A stretch of 64,000 nt of DNA from a virus. A program made the position numbers and the translations under genes. The stretch spans positions 1-64,000 of IMG/VR virus record IMGVR_UViG_3300039210_000244; one strand, given 5' to 3'. The notes under the pieces were generated by a model. The model searched no databases. It had not been told where the DNA came from and saw only the letters and a program-made list of their open reading frames with translations. This document shows, piece after piece, positions 39,914 to 47,761 of the stretch (the first letter of the stretch is position 1; each line of letters starts with the position of its first letter).

Positions 39914-39934
39914 GAAGGTATCAGACAGGCTCGC

Positions 39935-41527
39935 TTAGGCCGTCCAATTGAAACCGATCGCAGCCGCTTTCGTGTTTGCGAGTGATTCCATCGGCGCGAA
40001 GGCGCGACGGAACGAGGCAACCACGCAGTTGACCTGCTTCTGCACGTCACGGAACGTTTCGAGCATGAAGCCACGACGCACGCCAGCGATCCAGGCCGGC
40101 TTGTAAACGATCAGGATCGAACCCTTGGTCGTGGTGATGCCATCGTACACGCCGGTAGCGTTCAAGTCCTCGCGGACCGCAGCCGACGGAACGATGTCGA
40201 TGCCGAAGACGCTCGGCGCCACACCGGTGAAGATGCGAGCGTTCTGAGTACCGCCGGCCTTTTCCGCCGTGAGGGTTTCAGGGAGCAGGATCAGATCGTT
40301 GTAGGCCAGAGGGCCGGCAATGATCAGGAGTTGCTTCGGGTCCATGCCCCACTTTCCAAGCAGCTTGCGGAGAGCACCGATGTTGGCCGCGGAGACGCCG
40401 CCCGTCGCGAGCGACAACTGGAGCGAAGCCTGCGCGAGCGCGAGCTTGCGGATGCCGTTGAACGCGCGGGCAACATGCGTTGCACCGAGAGCGAGGATGT
40501 CGGAATCCTGAGCGCCGGTCGTGTCACCACTGACCATCGCGAACTCCAGCGCGGCAGCCGCGGCTTCACCGAGCTGCGACGTGATGAGCGGGAGAACCGC
40601 GATCAACGAGTCCTCATCGGCCTCGTAATCGTAGTTCGTCTGGCCCATGATCTTCGCAGCCGTCAGCGTCAGCTTGTCAGTGCCAGGGCTCGATTCCGTG
40701 GCCGCGGTCGAGGAGGTGCCCAATTGGAACACCGGTCGAGTCGTGGACAGCGGGAACGGGAACGGATTGGTCGGCATGTTGACCTCGGTGCCAGCCAGCG
40801 CGACCGCCAGCTTGCTTTCGAGGTACAAGCGTTGGAGCAGCGTGCTCGACAGCGTGACGTTCATCAATTCCAAGCCGCTGCCAGCGGCACCGGAGGTGAT
40901 CGCTTTGGTTTGGATGCTGGACATCAGGCGCTTTTCAGAGCGCACGCCGCGGTCGGTCGCGTCTTTCAACACGGACTCCGGAATGCCGTCGTTGATGACT
41001 TCGTCCGGGATCGCGCCTTGGCCGAGGAAGCGGCCACCCTTGGTCAGCACGTTGAGGAGCTGCTTCTGGGAGACCGACAAATTGCCGGCGCGGTGAGCGA
41101 TGGGGAACTCGATACCGGATTCCTCCGGAAATTCCATTTTAGAAGGAGCGCGGACGCCCTTGACGGCTTGATCGACGATCGCCTTGACGGCTTCGGCTGT
41201 GAGACCGGCGGTGGCCGATTTCTTGACGGCCTCGGCGACGGCGCTCGCGAGAGCGACGGGATCGAGGTTTTCGATCTTGATCGCCTTAACGGCGGTCGAG
41301 ACGATTTCCGTGACCTTGGCTTCGGTGACGTTGCCAGCGGTCGCGTCCTTGACGGCTTTCGTCACGGTCGCAGTCAGGTCAGCCTCGGTCATCGAGCTTT
41401 CGTCGGTGGAAGCAGCGGCCTTCGCTTGAAGGTCGGCGAGTTCGATTTTTTCCTCTGCCGTATGACTGGCAGCGGATTTGGCAATCAGCTCTAGGAGCCG
41501 TTTGAGTTGTGCAGCGGTGAGTTTCAT
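39935..41527 (-). CDS. HK97-like major capsid protein
   Basis: 530 aa. Residues 1-140 are an Ala/Val/Lys-rich helical delta-like scaffold region with loose repeats (TVTKAVKDATAG, IVSTAVKAIKIE, AVAEAVKKSATAG), expected to be removed by the protease upstream. The capsid fold follows: LLQRLYLESKLAVALAG, MPTNPFPFPLSTTRPVFQLG, KIMGQTNYDYEADEDSLIAVLPLITSQLGEAAAAALEFAMVSGD and KGSILIVYKPAWIAGVRRGF. Order protease then capsid and the final domain identify it. Confidence 0.9.
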   Translation of the reverse strand: MKLTAAQLKRLLELIAKSAASHTAEEKIELADLQAKAAASTDESSMTEADLTATVTKAVKDATAGNVTEAKVTEIVSTAVKAIKIENLDPVALASAVAEAVKKSATAGLTAEAVKAIVDQAVKGVRAPSKMEFPEESGIEFPIAHRAGNLSVSQKQLLNVLTKGGRFLGQGAIPDEVINDGIPESVLKDATDRGVRSEKRLMSSIQTKAITSGAAGSGLELMNVTLSSTLLQRLYLESKLAVALAGTEVNMPTNPFPFPLSTTRPVFQLGTSSTAATESSPGTDKLTLTAAKIMGQTNYDYEADEDSLIAVLPLITSQLGEAAAAALEFAMVSGDTTGAQDSDILALGATHVARAFNGIRKLALAQASLQLSLATGGVSAANIGALRKLLGKWGMDPKQLLIIAGPLAYNDLILLPETLTAEKAGGTQNARIFTGVAPSVFGIDIVPSAAVREDLNATGVYDGITTTKGSILIVYKPAWIAGVRRGFMLETFRDVQKQVNCVVASFRRAFAPMESLANTKAAAIGFNWTA

Positions 41528-41641
41528 TGTCGTTCTTTCGTTTCTGTCGTTTCGAGTCGTTTCGTTTCAGGTTCAGGTTTTCCGAAGGCTACTCCCGCTG
41601 AGGGTTTGGCCGTGATCGCCTAAAAAATTTGGGGCGCGCTT

Positions 41642-42673
41642 TCATTCCGTGCGGAGGGATTTCTTGCTGCGCCAAAACTTGGAGAATGCTTTCTGGCAGT
41701 CGGCGGCGCCGAGGCTGCGTGTGCGCACGAGCGCGTCCGGGTTCATCGGGACCGCCACGAGGCTGATCTCGTACAAATCCGCCGTGTGGATACCGCGACC
41801 ATCGTCCTCGTAGTACCAGATGCCGCCGATCGACACGCCTTTCAGGTGGCCTTCGACGAGCTTGTACCGGACATCGCACATCCCGGGCGCGTTGCTGATC
41901 CGTCCGCGAACCGCGAGACCTTGCGCGGTGACGCCAACTTTCTCCCAGCTTCCGGCGATGGCATCGACCTCGTTCTCGTGATCGGTCAGAATCACGGGGT
42001 TGGTCATGAACTCCGGGATCGTCGCATCGAATGCGCCCGGGAGAATATAGTCGCCACCGCGGTCCTTCGGCGTCGTTGAGACGAAGGTGGAGGCGAAGCC
42101 TTCGATCACCACGTCCTGATAATCACAGATCGGGCAGTCGGCATCGTCCGCAGCACCGGCGTCAACCATGCTGGTGCCGTCGGCTGCCGTCTTCGGCGCC
42201 ATTGGGCGCGGCATGCGAATCGGTTTAGCTTTGCAGTCAGCCGGGAGCGTGAGTGCCGCCGAGGCTTCAAAAATCTTGATTTGCTGGCCGGAGATCAGCG
42301 CCTTGCCGAGTTCGAGATCCGTCTGCTTAACCGCGGTCGTCGCTTCGGTCAGATAGAGCCGACCGTCGCGGCCCGGGATCGCCATCTGTGCGATGACGTT
42401 CGCGCCCTCGATGCGTAGTGCCTTGCCGGCTACGCGCGCACCCTCGTAGGCAAAGAACACCGGTTTGCCCAACAACTCTGCCATCGCCTTCTCGTGCGCG
42501 TTCGGCGCGAGCAGATTCCCTACGACGTGACGTCCGGTTTCGGACGCGAGCCACGCCTTCATCTCCGTTTGGTTGGAGTGATTACGCACGAGCAAAATCT
42601 TTTGCGCGGGCTTTTTGAGTTGGAGAATCTTGCTCACGTATTTGGGTTTCACGACGCACCGCAGGTCGGTCAA
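41642..42673 (-). CDS. HK97-family prohead protease
   Basis: 343 aa if started at TTG 42673; GTG codons at 42652 and 42637 are alternatives and the latter fits the distance to the late-type motif. The protease domain is C-terminal: GFASTFVSTTPKDRGGDYILPGAF, catalytic His in TDHE (232), and catalytic Ser in LKGVSIGG (281), followed by LYEISLVAVPMNPDA. An extra N-terminal domain of about 180 residues with a CPICDY zinc-like motif is unusual. It should mature the capsid and cut its scaffold. Confidence 0.85.
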   Translation of the reverse strand: MTDLRCVVKPKYVSKILQLKKPAQKILLVRNHSNQTEMKAWLASETGRHVVGNLLAPNAHEKAMAELLGKPVFFAYEGARVAGKALRIEGANVIAQMAIPGRDGRLYLTEATTAVKQTDLELGKALISGQQIKIFEASAALTLPADCKAKPIRMPRPMAPKTAADGTSMVDAGAADDADCPICDYQDVVIEGFASTFVSTTPKDRGGDYILPGAFDATIPEFMTNPVILTDHENEVDAIAGSWEKVGVTAQGLAVRGRISNAPGMCDVRYKLVEGHLKGVSIGGIWYYEDDGRGIHTADLYEISLVAVPMNPDALVRTRSLGAADCQKAFSKFWRSKKSLRTE

Positions 42674-42680
42674 ATTTAAC
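42665..42680 (-). promoter_or_regulatory. Late-type motif GTTAAATTTGACCGA upstream of protease
   Basis: Leftward CTTTTTATTCACGTTAAATTTGACCGA, directly behind a terminator; overlaps the annotated TTG start, favouring a downstream start for the protease. Confidence 0.45.
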
Positions 42681-42690
42681 GTGAATAAAA

Positions 42691-42716
42691 AGAGCCGCCC
42701 ATTTCGGAGCGGCTCT
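42691..42716 (-). terminator. Intrinsic terminator after gene 42804-43130
   Basis: Stem AGAGCCGC / GCGGCTCT; followed leftwards by TTTTTATTC. It stops transcription before the protease unit. Confidence 0.85.
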
Positions 42717-42803
42717 GTAATGCCTCACGCGGTGTTAGCTACCGGGTGAGGCGAGTGGCCTAAGAGCCAAGTGGTCCAATAAAGCCGAGCCCTTCAAAAA
42801 AAC

Positions 42804-43130
42804 TTAGACGGACCGCGATCCCAAGAAGCCTCGGACCGTGATGGTGCCGGACGCCCACGCAGAGATCGTCGCGCGAATCGCCTGCCCGAAAAGATTCGGC
42901 AGCTGGATCGCCGTCTGTGCACCGACGGTCGTGAATGCGGCCTGCGCCACACGGTGCCAGTTCGTGCCATCGGGGTTCAAAACCTCGATGGTCAGCGTCA
43001 TTCCAGCGGTGGCGCCGGCCGTGACCGGGAGAATCACAATCGTATCCTGCCCCTTCTTGGTCTCGACCGCTTGTCCACTGCCGTTCGCGCCCTGCGCGTT
43101 GAGGAGAATAAAATCAGATACAATTTGCAT
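42804..43130 (-). CDS. Small beta-rich structural protein
   Basis: 108 aa. MQIVSDFILLNAQGANGSGQAVETKKGQDTIVILPVTAGATAGMTLTIEVLNPDGTNWHRVAQAAFTTVGA reads as an Ig-like or jelly-roll sandwich. A decoration or head fibre protein is plausible from position and fold. A late-type motif lies 30 bp upstream and its own terminator follows, so it can be expressed strongly alone. Confidence 0.6.
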   Translation of the reverse strand: MQIVSDFILLNAQGANGSGQAVETKKGQDTIVILPVTAGATAGMTLTIEVLNPDGTNWHRVAQAAFTTVGAQTAIQLPNLFGQAIRATISAWASGTITVRGFLGSRSV

Positions 43131-43157
43131 GGTGCCAACTTTCTTCCGCCGTGCTGG

Positions 43158-43172
43158 CGGTCAATTTATTGT
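43158..43172 (-). promoter_or_regulatory. Late-type motif AATAAATTGACCG
   Basis: Leftward GAATTTTTGCACAATAAATTGACCG, 30 bp before the ATG of gene 42804-43130. Confidence 0.45.
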
Positions 43173-43180
43173 GCAAAAAT

Positions 43181-43771
43181 TCAGAGCCACGATGGCCCCT
43201 TGACGCCCTTGGGAATGCGCAGAATCAGCCGGACAACGAATTTAAAAATGATGTACGCCTTGAGCTTCATGCTCTCCACAAACAGCCAGCGGCAGGCACC
43301 GTGGAGTCTCACACTGAACGGCACGACCCAGCCAGTGACGACGTACACCGGGAGCGCGTCCGGGTGAATGAAATCCAGCGACACGCCAGAAGTCATCGCG
43401 TAGGTTTGATCCATCCACTGGCCAACCTGGATGTGGGCACCTTGGCGCCCTGGATCGCTGAGAATCGTTCCGCCGAGATCAATCGCGTGCGAACCACCCT
43501 TGACGGTGATCACTTGCCCACCAGCCGGCGCGACACCCAACGTCCCGAATTCACCGCGGAGCCTGATGTTCGTCGCGACATCAATATCCACCGCATTCTC
43601 GCGGAATTGTGGGAGCTTCACGCTCTCGCCGTGCACGTCGGAGACATGCGCGATCTTTAGCGGCGCGCTCATCGTCGTGTCTGGCGCGGTCGTGAGGTCG
43701 AGGCCGTCGAGGCATTCGCCCGCGGTGGCAACCTTCGTATAGGTGTCAATCGTTTCGGAGGCTGTGTTCAT
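43181..43771 (-). CDS. Hypothetical protein of the head region
   Basis: 196 aa. MNTASETIDTYTKVATAGECLDGLDLTTAPDTTMSAPLKIAHVSDVHGES, TLGVAPAGGQVITVKGGSHAIDLGGTILSDPGRQG, and a hydrophobic, basic C-terminus (AYIIFKFVVRLILRIPKGVKGP) that could insert in or lie on a membrane. No family recognised. Preceded by a late-type motif. Confidence 0.55.
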   Translation of the reverse strand: MNTASETIDTYTKVATAGECLDGLDLTTAPDTTMSAPLKIAHVSDVHGESVKLPQFRENAVDIDVATNIRLRGEFGTLGVAPAGGQVITVKGGSHAIDLGGTILSDPGRQGAHIQVGQWMDQTYAMTSGVSLDFIHPDALPVYVVTGWVVPFSVRLHGACRWLFVESMKLKAYIIFKFVVRLILRIPKGVKGPSWL

Positions 43772-43805
43772 TCGAGTGTCGCGACTCTCCGAGTGCGAGG
43801 TTGTC

Positions 43806-43818
43806 AGTCAATTTATGG
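43806..43818 (-). promoter_or_regulatory. Late-type motif CATAAATTGACTG
   Basis: Leftward GAATTAAGCAGCCATAAATTGACTG, 36 bp before the ATG of gene 43181-43771. Confidence 0.45.
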
Positions 43819-43822
43819 CTGC

Positions 43823-44050
43823 TTAATTCGGCAGCGATTTTTCGGCATCGGCAATCGCGATGGCGGCGGGCGCAACCGACACGACATTTGTTGAGCACCC
43901 GCTGAGCAGAAAGCCGAGGATCGCCGCGACAACCAACAGACCAACGCGCACGCTGCTATATTCGAACAGCGCCAGCACGGCCCGCGCGAAATGTTTCCCC
44001 GCGCATCCTGCGTGGTAAGCGGCCTGCTGTGCTGGCGTAAGCGTGCTCAC
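43823..44050 (-). CDS. Small lipoprotein or membrane protein beside holin
   Basis: 75 aa from a GTG one base after the holin stop. A helical N-terminus (LTPAQQAAYHAGCAGKHFARAVLALFEYSS) precedes a hydrophobic helix with lipobox-like end (VGLLVVAAILGFLLSGC). The unusual internal lipobox means it may be a membrane-tethered accessory lysis protein, e.g. spanin-like. Function by context only. Confidence 0.55.
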   Translation of the reverse strand: MSTLTPAQQAAYHAGCAGKHFARAVLALFEYSSVRVGLLVVAAILGFLLSGCSTNVVSVAPAAIAIADAEKSLPN

Positions 44051-44051
44051 G

Positions 44052-44294
44052 TCATTCCGACCTTTTGTTAATCGCGAACAACACCACGACAGCAGCCGCC
44101 GATGCGCCTGCAAAGCCAGTTACAGAGCCCGGGATTTCAAGGAGCTTTGAAGCCAAGCCCGAAAGCCAGAACCACAGCAGACCCGGTAGAATAATCGTGA
44201 CAAACACGACCGATAAAAACGCGAGACGAGATGAGGAAACGTTGCCGGTTCCGTCGTCGATTGCTGAACGTAGCCAATCTGGGATGAGTTTCAT
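44052..44294 (-). CDS. Holin-like small membrane protein
   Basis: 80 aa. Charged N-terminus, then two transmembrane helices (LAFLSVVFVTIILPGLLWFWLSGLA and SVTGFAGASAAAVVVLFAI) and a short basic end (NKRSE). Size and topology match class II or phage-holin families. It would permeabilise the host membrane at lysis. Confidence 0.65.
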   Translation of the reverse strand: MKLIPDWLRSAIDDGTGNVSSSRLAFLSVVFVTIILPGLLWFWLSGLASKLLEIPGSVTGFAGASAAAVVVLFAINKRSE

Positions 44295-44358
44295 AAATTC
44301 TTTATTGGTTTGCGTAGTCTAGGGAGTTGGCACTACCTTGCCGCGTCTCTTCCCCCAC

Positions 44359-44976
44359 ATGAAATCTCCCCTGTTTGCTTGCTTGTTCGCCGGGCTGTGC
44401 GCCTCGGCTTCGGCTTCCGGCTTCGACTGCTCGATACTCAGCCACATCACCTTCGATCAGCCGTGGCGCGACCTTGATAACTGGTACGCCTATATCGACA
44501 CGGCGGGAGACGGCGCATACTCCGTGAGCACGTTCGACTCTCAGGGGTACAGCGGAACGCGGTGGGGGCAGCGAACGATACTGAGCGGGACGGCGGGCGA
44601 TGGCGTGAACGCAGGAAGCGCCAGTGGCTCCGTAGAAATCTACACGATCTTCTGGTTTGATTTTGGCATCGAGGGAGGAGCCCTGAGCTTCACGCATCAA
44701 CGGCTGGCTAACTACGCCTATGCTTTGGGAAATGCAGACGGCATGGCGTTCGATTCGATTCTGTTCGATGGTGTCGAGACCAACCGAACGAGCTTCGACG
44801 GCCTGCAATTCTGGCATTCCGTGCAGCTCACGACGCGCGTTGAGGGGTGGGCGGTTGAGAATAACGAGGCCAGCCATGTGCCGGACGGCGGATCGACCGT
44901 TGGGCTGCTTTTGATTGCGTTGTCTGGATTCGCGATTCATAGGGTTTTATGCCTAGTTCAGAATGTTCAGTTCTAA
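44359..44976 (+). CDS. Secreted protein with VPDSG-CTERM-type sorting signal (1)
   Basis: 205 aa from ATG 44359 (an upstream in-frame start at 44338 would spoil the signal). Signal peptide MKSPLFACLFAGLCASASA, a beta-rich domain (HITFDQPWRDLDNWYAYIDTAGDG, then IYTIFWFDFGIEGGALSF), and a C-terminal VPDGGST motif followed by a hydrophobic helix and HRV. This tripartite end is the VPDSG/PEP-CTERM sorting signal recognised by exosortases. Strand and content mark it as cargo, expressed independently of the phage structural genes. Confidence 0.75.
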   Translation: MKSPLFACLFAGLCASASASGFDCSILSHITFDQPWRDLDNWYAYIDTAGDGAYSVSTFDSQGYSGTRWGQRTILSGTAGDGVNAGSASGSVEIYTIFWFDFGIEGGALSFTHQRLANYAYALGNADGMAFDSILFDGVETNRTSFDGLQFWHSVQLTTRVEGWAVENNEASHVPDGGSTVGLLLIALSGFAIHRVLCLVQNVQF

Positions 44977-44987
44977 CCCCTGTAAAA

Positions 44988-45533
44988 ATGAAAATCAGAA
45001 ATATAGTCGCGGGCCTCGGCCTGCTCGCTTCGGTGTTCGCGTGTTCGACCGCTTCGGCCCTTACTATGTGGCAGTCGCAAACAAGCACGATTGACCAGAC
45101 CGCGTATATAACGGCTGTTTATGGAGCATTTGCCACCGACGATCTGAACTCGAACGGGGTAATTACCGCCGATGAAATATCGCAGCACGCTGACGTTCCT
45201 TACGGGGCAACGTTTGCGGGCGTCCGGATTTCGGGCGTAGGCGGCGCACCCGTCGAACTCACATGGGGCAATTTTCAATTGGTTCATGCGGTTTACAATT
45301 GGCGTTATGCAGTCGGCGACTTCACCGGCATTTTTGCGGGAGGTAGCATTGAGTGGTCGGGGGATGCCAGCGGAGGGCTGCTAACCGTAACCGCTGGCGG
45401 AAACGACCCAGTAGCATACGCCACAACCGGCTTTCTGATGCAGCCCATGCCCGACGCCGGGCAAACGGCGGGACTTATCGCCTTCGCTCTTGTGGGGCTC
45501 GGCTTGATACGTCGAAGGCTTTCGACGGCGTAA
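44988..45533 (+). CDS. Secreted protein with VPDSG-CTERM-type sorting signal (2)
   Basis: 181 aa from ATG 44988. Signal peptide MKIRNIVAGLGLLASVFACSTASA, then a body with a possible calcium-binding EF-hand-like loop (DDLNSNGVITADE) and VELTWGNFQLVHAVYNWRYAVGDFTGIF. The end is MPDAGQTAGLIAFALVGLGLIRRR: motif, transmembrane helix and basic cluster. It lies 11 bp downstream of the first CTERM gene and is followed by its own terminator, so the two form a unit. Confidence 0.75.
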   Translation: MKIRNIVAGLGLLASVFACSTASALTMWQSQTSTIDQTAYITAVYGAFATDDLNSNGVITADEISQHADVPYGATFAGVRISGVGGAPVELTWGNFQLVHAVYNWRYAVGDFTGIFAGGSIEWSGDASGGLLTVTAGGNDPVAYATTGFLMQPMPDAGQTAGLIAFALVGLGLIRRRLSTA

Positions 45534-45564
45534 CCTGAGAGGAAGAACTCTTGATTCCAAAACC

Positions 45565-45588
45565 GCCCTACTCGTAACCGAGTGGGGC
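45565..45588 (+). terminator. Terminator of the CTERM gene pair
   Basis: Stem GCCCTACTCG / CGAGTGGGGC with TAAC loop, followed on the plus strand by TTTTCGTT. Confidence 0.8.
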
Positions 45589-45624
45589 TTTTCGTTCTGC
45601 GCTTACTTTGTTGTGCGGCGTGCA

Positions 45625-47760
45625 TCAGTTGAAAAACAGAGCCCCGCGACGCAACCGTGCATGGACGGGTGTGCTTGGGGGCGCCTGAGTTGTCGCGCTG
45701 GCGTTTGCCGTGTAGCTGGAGTTTCCGAAGCTATTCACGGCGCGCACACGGTAATAGTACGTCGTCGAAGCCGACAGACTGGTGTCAGTGTAGGCCGTCG
45801 CGTTACTGGCTGTCGTGAAGATCAACGTCCAGCCCGTCGATCCGTCTAAGCTGCGCTCAATCTCGAACCCGGTTTCATCGGAGGACGTGTCAACCCACGT
45901 TAAATCAATAGACGATGTGGTGAAAGACGGAGCCGCGAGCGTGTTCGGTGCGGTCGGGGCAGAGCCGGTGCCCGGTGAATAGGCATAGGCCCCAATGTCC
46001 CAGCTTGTGCGCGTTGCTCCAGTGATGTCGGTCGTGAAGTAAGCGGATAGGTCTTGCCCGGCACCAATAAGTGGTGATCCAGCGGTCGGTCGGGCATCCC
46101 ACGTTGAGGGGTTCCCCGAGGTACTGACTAATGCTGGATCAGCCCACAGGCTATTCAGGTCCACGCCGCGTTTAGTTTGCCAAGCCGCGAGGGTATTATA
46201 TGTGGTGTCGTAAATTGCCCGAGCTGCATTACCTCCGTAGAACAAGTTATTGTCTGACGTGAAGTCGGTTATCTGATCGGCTTGAATAGTAACAACCACG
46301 TCAGCGAAGTTTCTAAAAAACGCATTGTTCCTAATATCAACCAATTGGTGCTGATTAACATTAGACTCTACCCCTAAACCACGGTTTGATCCTACGAAAG
46401 TATTATTCCATATTCGGACAACAGAAGCCATCCCGGGCGAGGCAAAACCCACGTCAATATACTCCGAATTGTGGTCGTCCAGAAAAAGACAGTTGTATAT
46501 GTCCACGCTTGGACCTTGGCTGACATAAATTGATGCCGTTCCTCCATTGCTGGTCTGGTCGGAATAAAATTTCGAGTTACGAATGACGATATTATCCCAC
46601 GTCGAGACGAGTCCCGTCGTCCTTAGAAAAATCCCGTCTTGGTGAGGCTTTTCCCCAAACCCCTGCCAATTAGGGCTATCAAACTCTTTGTAATCATGGA
46701 ACGTGCAACCGTCAATTAATATGTTCCTAAACGTAGCTCCCGTAGTGTGGACCGCGATGTCGATTAACCAATGTACATAGTTGTGAAACGTGCATCCTAA
46801 AACCGATATGTCGGATATTGTTGCAGACGACTTAATTCCTACTGGATTAGCCATGCGTGTAAAATCACAGCCAGAAATGGTAATCCCAGTGTTGTTTTCC
46901 AGGGCAACCCCACTACCTGTAACGCTATTCCCGCCATCCATAGGAATTATGGGCTGCCACTGCCCAATTTCAGAAAATGTACAGTTGCTAATCGTGACGT
47001 TTGACCCACCTGACGCTAAATAGACTCCACCTCCACCCGGTGGAGTTATAACCGGTCTCCAGCCATAAACTGTACCTGTACCGGCAGCCGTAAGGTCGAA
47101 CTGAGAGCCCCCGCTTAGGGTTGAAATAGTAAACTCTGTCGGAGAAATAACCGACTGGACATAGTACGGTTTTGCGCTTGTTCCAGAGCCGACTTCACGA
47201 GTCAAAGGGGTTGGAAAAGTCCCACCGCCGACGGTGAATTTCACGGTGTTTCCGACAGACAGCCCGTGCGCCGTTGCGGTCGCAAAGCTGTTGGCCGTTA
47301 TGTCGATTGTGCACGCTTGTCCCGATGCCCAAATTGGGTCTGTTTCGGCATACCCACCGATATTGTAGTATGCAAAACCAGTGATAACAACATTGCTCTT
47401 TGCCGCGCCTCCGTCGGTGAACGCATTTGCGACAACGTTGTTTGACGTTATTACTGCCCTTGTACCCGCCCCCCACGTACTTCCGTCATAGGTAATAGGA
47501 CTTGCGGCGCTTCCGCTGGAAAGTGTGAGCCCGGCCGAACCTACAACATAAGAAACGTCGTTCTTAAATTGTACTGTATCACCAGCTAAAAATGTCGTAG
47601 ATGAAGCGAGACCTGTGGCTAGCGGGTCGCCATGACAGTGTTTCCAGGGCGTGGAGGTCGTAGTTCCGTTTGCGGAATCAGAACCGGTCGCGTAATCGAC
47701 GTAGTATGTAGATGCCGAAACGGTCGCGAACGACAATAGGAATATAATTATGGCGCGCAT
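45625..47760 (-). CDS. Secreted-type right-handed beta-helix protein with FN3 domain
   Basis: 711 aa from ATG 47760, one base after the stop of the fibre gene. Signal peptide MRAIIIFLLSFATVSA, then YYVDYATGSDSANGTTTSTPWKHC, the typical opening of pectate-lyase-like parallel beta-helices (choice-of-anchor/DUF1565-type), with repeated NVTISNCTFSEIG, GITISGCDFTRM and IVIRNSKFYSD coils. A fibronectin III domain lies at about 610-700. It is likely a tailspike or secreted depolymerase. The central part is visibly A+T-richer than the surroundings, suggesting separate acquisition. Confidence 0.8.
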   Translation of the reverse strand: MRAIIIFLLSFATVSASTYYVDYATGSDSANGTTTSTPWKHCHGDPLATGLASSTTFLAGDTVQFKNDVSYVVGSAGLTLSSGSAASPITYDGSTWGAGTRAVITSNNVVANAFTDGGAAKSNVVITGFAYYNIGGYAETDPIWASGQACTIDITANSFATATAHGLSVGNTVKFTVGGGTFPTPLTREVGSGTSAKPYYVQSVISPTEFTISTLSGGSQFDLTAAGTGTVYGWRPVITPPGGGGVYLASGGSNVTISNCTFSEIGQWQPIIPMDGGNSVTGSGVALENNTGITISGCDFTRMANPVGIKSSATISDISVLGCTFHNYVHWLIDIAVHTTGATFRNILIDGCTFHDYKEFDSPNWQGFGEKPHQDGIFLRTTGLVSTWDNIVIRNSKFYSDQTSNGGTASIYVSQGPSVDIYNCLFLDDHNSEYIDVGFASPGMASVVRIWNNTFVGSNRGLGVESNVNQHQLVDIRNNAFFRNFADVVVTIQADQITDFTSDNNLFYGGNAARAIYDTTYNTLAAWQTKRGVDLNSLWADPALVSTSGNPSTWDARPTAGSPLIGAGQDLSAYFTTDITGATRTSWDIGAYAYSPGTGSAPTAPNTLAAPSFTTSSIDLTWVDTSSDETGFEIERSLDGSTGWTLIFTTASNATAYTDTSLSASTTYYYRVRAVNSFGNSSYTANASATTQAPPSTPVHARLRRGALFFN

Positions 47761-47761
47761 T

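Larger units (their letters stand above)
39583..39934. other. Intergenic region downstream of the capsid gene
   Basis: About 350 bp without a credible gene. It holds the leader of the small gene and two consecutive terminators (39768-39794 and 39886-39913), so transcription from the strongly expressed capsid gene is largely stopped here. Confidence 0.6.
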
